A DNA stretch of 5,746 nucleotides from Spirochaetota bacterium (GTDB taxonomy: Bacteria > Spirochaetota > UBA12135 > COTS27): positions 1 to 5,746 of the forward strand of contig JAUXHF010000134.1 in the NCBI GenBank assembly GCA_030621685.1. The letters run 5' to 3'. Below the pieces are notes generated by a model. That model was not told where the DNA came from, searched no databases, and saw nothing but the letters and a program-made list of their open reading frames with translations. Shown piece by piece: positions 5,358 to 5,746 of this stretch (position 1 is the first letter of the stretch; each line of letters begins with the position of its first letter). A program made the translations under genes and the position numbers.

Positions 5358-5612
5358 TTGAATAAAGTCATCATCATCGGGCCCAGCCCAGCGGCACATA
5401 CTGCCGCTATTTACTCTGCACCTGCAAATTTAGAACCACTGCTTTTTGAAGGACTGAATGCCGGTGGCATTGCCGCTGGCGGGCAGCTTACCACCACTAC
5501 CGAAGTCGAGAATTTCCCCGGATTTCCCGATGGCATGAGCGGCCCAGATTTGCGGCCCAGATTTAATAAAGAAACAAAGCTTAAAGAAGATCCCCCAAGC
5601 AAGAAAAGCTAG
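5358..5612 (+). pseudogene. Broken trxB 5' fragment fused in frame to the TatA tail (chimeric ORF)
   Basis: The 84-codon ORF starts with TTG and matches the N-terminus of plant/fungal-type thioredoxin reductase (FAD domain; AAGGQLTTTTEVENFPGFPDG at about 39-59, then GPDL). After about 65 residues it runs through RPRF into NKETKLKEDPPSKKS, which is the TatA C-terminus. It has no NADPH domain and no CxxC redox centre, so it cannot be a working reductase. The dinucleotide motif is also lost: the intact copy downstream reads GSGPAA and this one GPSPAA, and Arg22 is Pro. It arose from the tandem duplication and is best read as a relic, although the frame has stayed open. There is no ribosome binding site, and a weak terminator-like hairpin precedes it. 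Confidence 0.85.
5539..5564. repeat. Perfect 13-bp tandem repeat at the trxB/tatA junction
   Basis: GCGGCCCAGATTT occurs twice in series (5539-5551, 5552-5564), exactly where the trxB fragment gives way to the tatA tail. Because 13 is not a multiple of 3, the second copy is read in another frame (RPRF) and sets the frame of what follows. Confidence 0.93.
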
Positions 5613-5625
5613 AGCTTCTCTTTTT
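5601..5625 (+). terminator. Second copy of the weak terminator-like hairpin
   Basis: This is the duplicated counterpart of the hairpin at 5307-5331, with identical arms and T-run. It overlaps the stop codon of the chimeric ORF and lies just upstream of the intact trxB start. Confidence 0.3.
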
Positions 5626-5651
5626 AAGCGCTCATAGATACATACACTCTC

Positions 5652-5746
5652 TTGAATAAAGTCATCATCATCGGGTCGGGCCCGGCGGCACATACTGCCG
5701 CTATTTACTCTGCACGTGCAAATTTAGAACCACTGCTTTTTGAAGG
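5652..5746 (+). CDS. trxB: Thioredoxin reductase, N-terminal part, runs off the window
   Basis: Thioredoxin reductase uses NADPH, FAD and a CxxC disulfide to reduce thioredoxin in the cytoplasm. Only the first 31 codons are visible: MNKVIIIGSGPAAHTAAIYS, then ARANLEPLLFE. They show the beta strand and GxGxxA FAD-binding loop (GSGPAA, residues 8-13) intact, with the HTAAIY helix typical of the plant/fungal-type enzyme. TTG at 5652 is the likely start: it places the Rossmann strand at the usual position, no ATG is available, and an in-frame TAA lies just upstream. There is no Shine-Dalgarno sequence, so expression may be low or leaderless. The broken copy at 5358 is a duplicate of this head and gives a hint of what follows beyond the window. 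Whether this copy is full-length cannot be seen here. Confidence 0.88.
   Translation, partial: MNKVIIIGSGPAAHTAAIYSARANLEPLLFE

Larger units (their letters stand above)
5272..5746. repeat. 294-bp-period tandem duplication of tatA tail, spacer and trxB head
   Basis: The sequence from about 5272 onward recurs from about 5566 with a constant offset of 294. Comparing 5273-5452 with 5567-5746 (180 nt each), I count 9 substitutions and 2 single-base indels, about 94-95% identity. The match runs through the tatA stop codon, the 39-nt spacer and the TTG start of trxB up to the window end. Similarity stops abruptly upstream of 5272/5566. The second copy continues beyond the window. Confidence 0.95.

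Noticed and set aside
5358..5612. The chimera as a real small redox protein.
   Set aside because: It lacks the GxGxxA glycines, the CxxC centre and the NADPH domain and has no ribosome binding site; duplication explains it fully.

Overview
The window holds one long reverse-strand oxidoreductase gene. Divergent from it is a forward-strand block carrying a complete twin-arginine translocation (Tat) system, and after that the start of a thioredoxin reductase gene. The DNA leans AT-rich, with intergenic gaps of about 90 to 270 bp. Three Tat components, including a TatB-type subunit with Glu8, suggest a Gram-negative-like cell envelope. The thioredoxin reductase start (GSGPAAHTAAIYSARANLEP...) has the insertion typical of the plant/fungal-type enzyme, which some bacteria also carry. 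I cannot name the organism with confidence; an AT-rich, possibly host-associated bacterium is only an inference.

Layout: 1-163 is intergenic, with a perfect 21-bp tandem repeat able to form GC-rich hairpins. At 164-3202 (-) is a 1012-residue FAD/Fe-S dehydrogenase of the D-lactate/glycolate/D-2-hydroxyacid type. At 3203-3473 is a divergent intergenic region with palindromes and putative promoter elements. Then come tatC (3474-4253), a tatB-like gene with a very basic tail (4342-4863), a 242-bp gap with an extended -10 promoter and a repeat-rich leader, and tatA (5106-5318). Last are a broken trxB 5' fragment (5358-5612) and the start of an apparently intact trxB (5652 to window end).

The most notable structure is at the right end. 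The tatA tail, the spacer and the trxB head have been tandemly duplicated with a period of 294 bp. This leaves tatA intact on the left and trxB apparently intact on the right. Between them is an 84-codon chimera joining the first ~65 residues of TrxB to the last 15 residues of TatA. A perfect 13-bp tandem duplication sits at the junction and is what places the two halves in one frame. The first trxB copy has lost the FAD-binding GxGxxA glycines, while the second keeps them.

TatA, TatB and TatC together would export folded, often cofactor-containing proteins across the inner membrane. The dehydrogenase shows no twin-arginine signal, so it is probably not a Tat substrate. Within the Tat set, TatC has Gln in place of the normally conserved intramembrane Glu (E. 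coli Glu170), and TatB has an acid-free, lysine-rich C-terminal tail and lacks the usual hinge glycine. I see no tRNA, rRNA, CRISPR array, insertion sequence or clear undescribed multi-gene system here.
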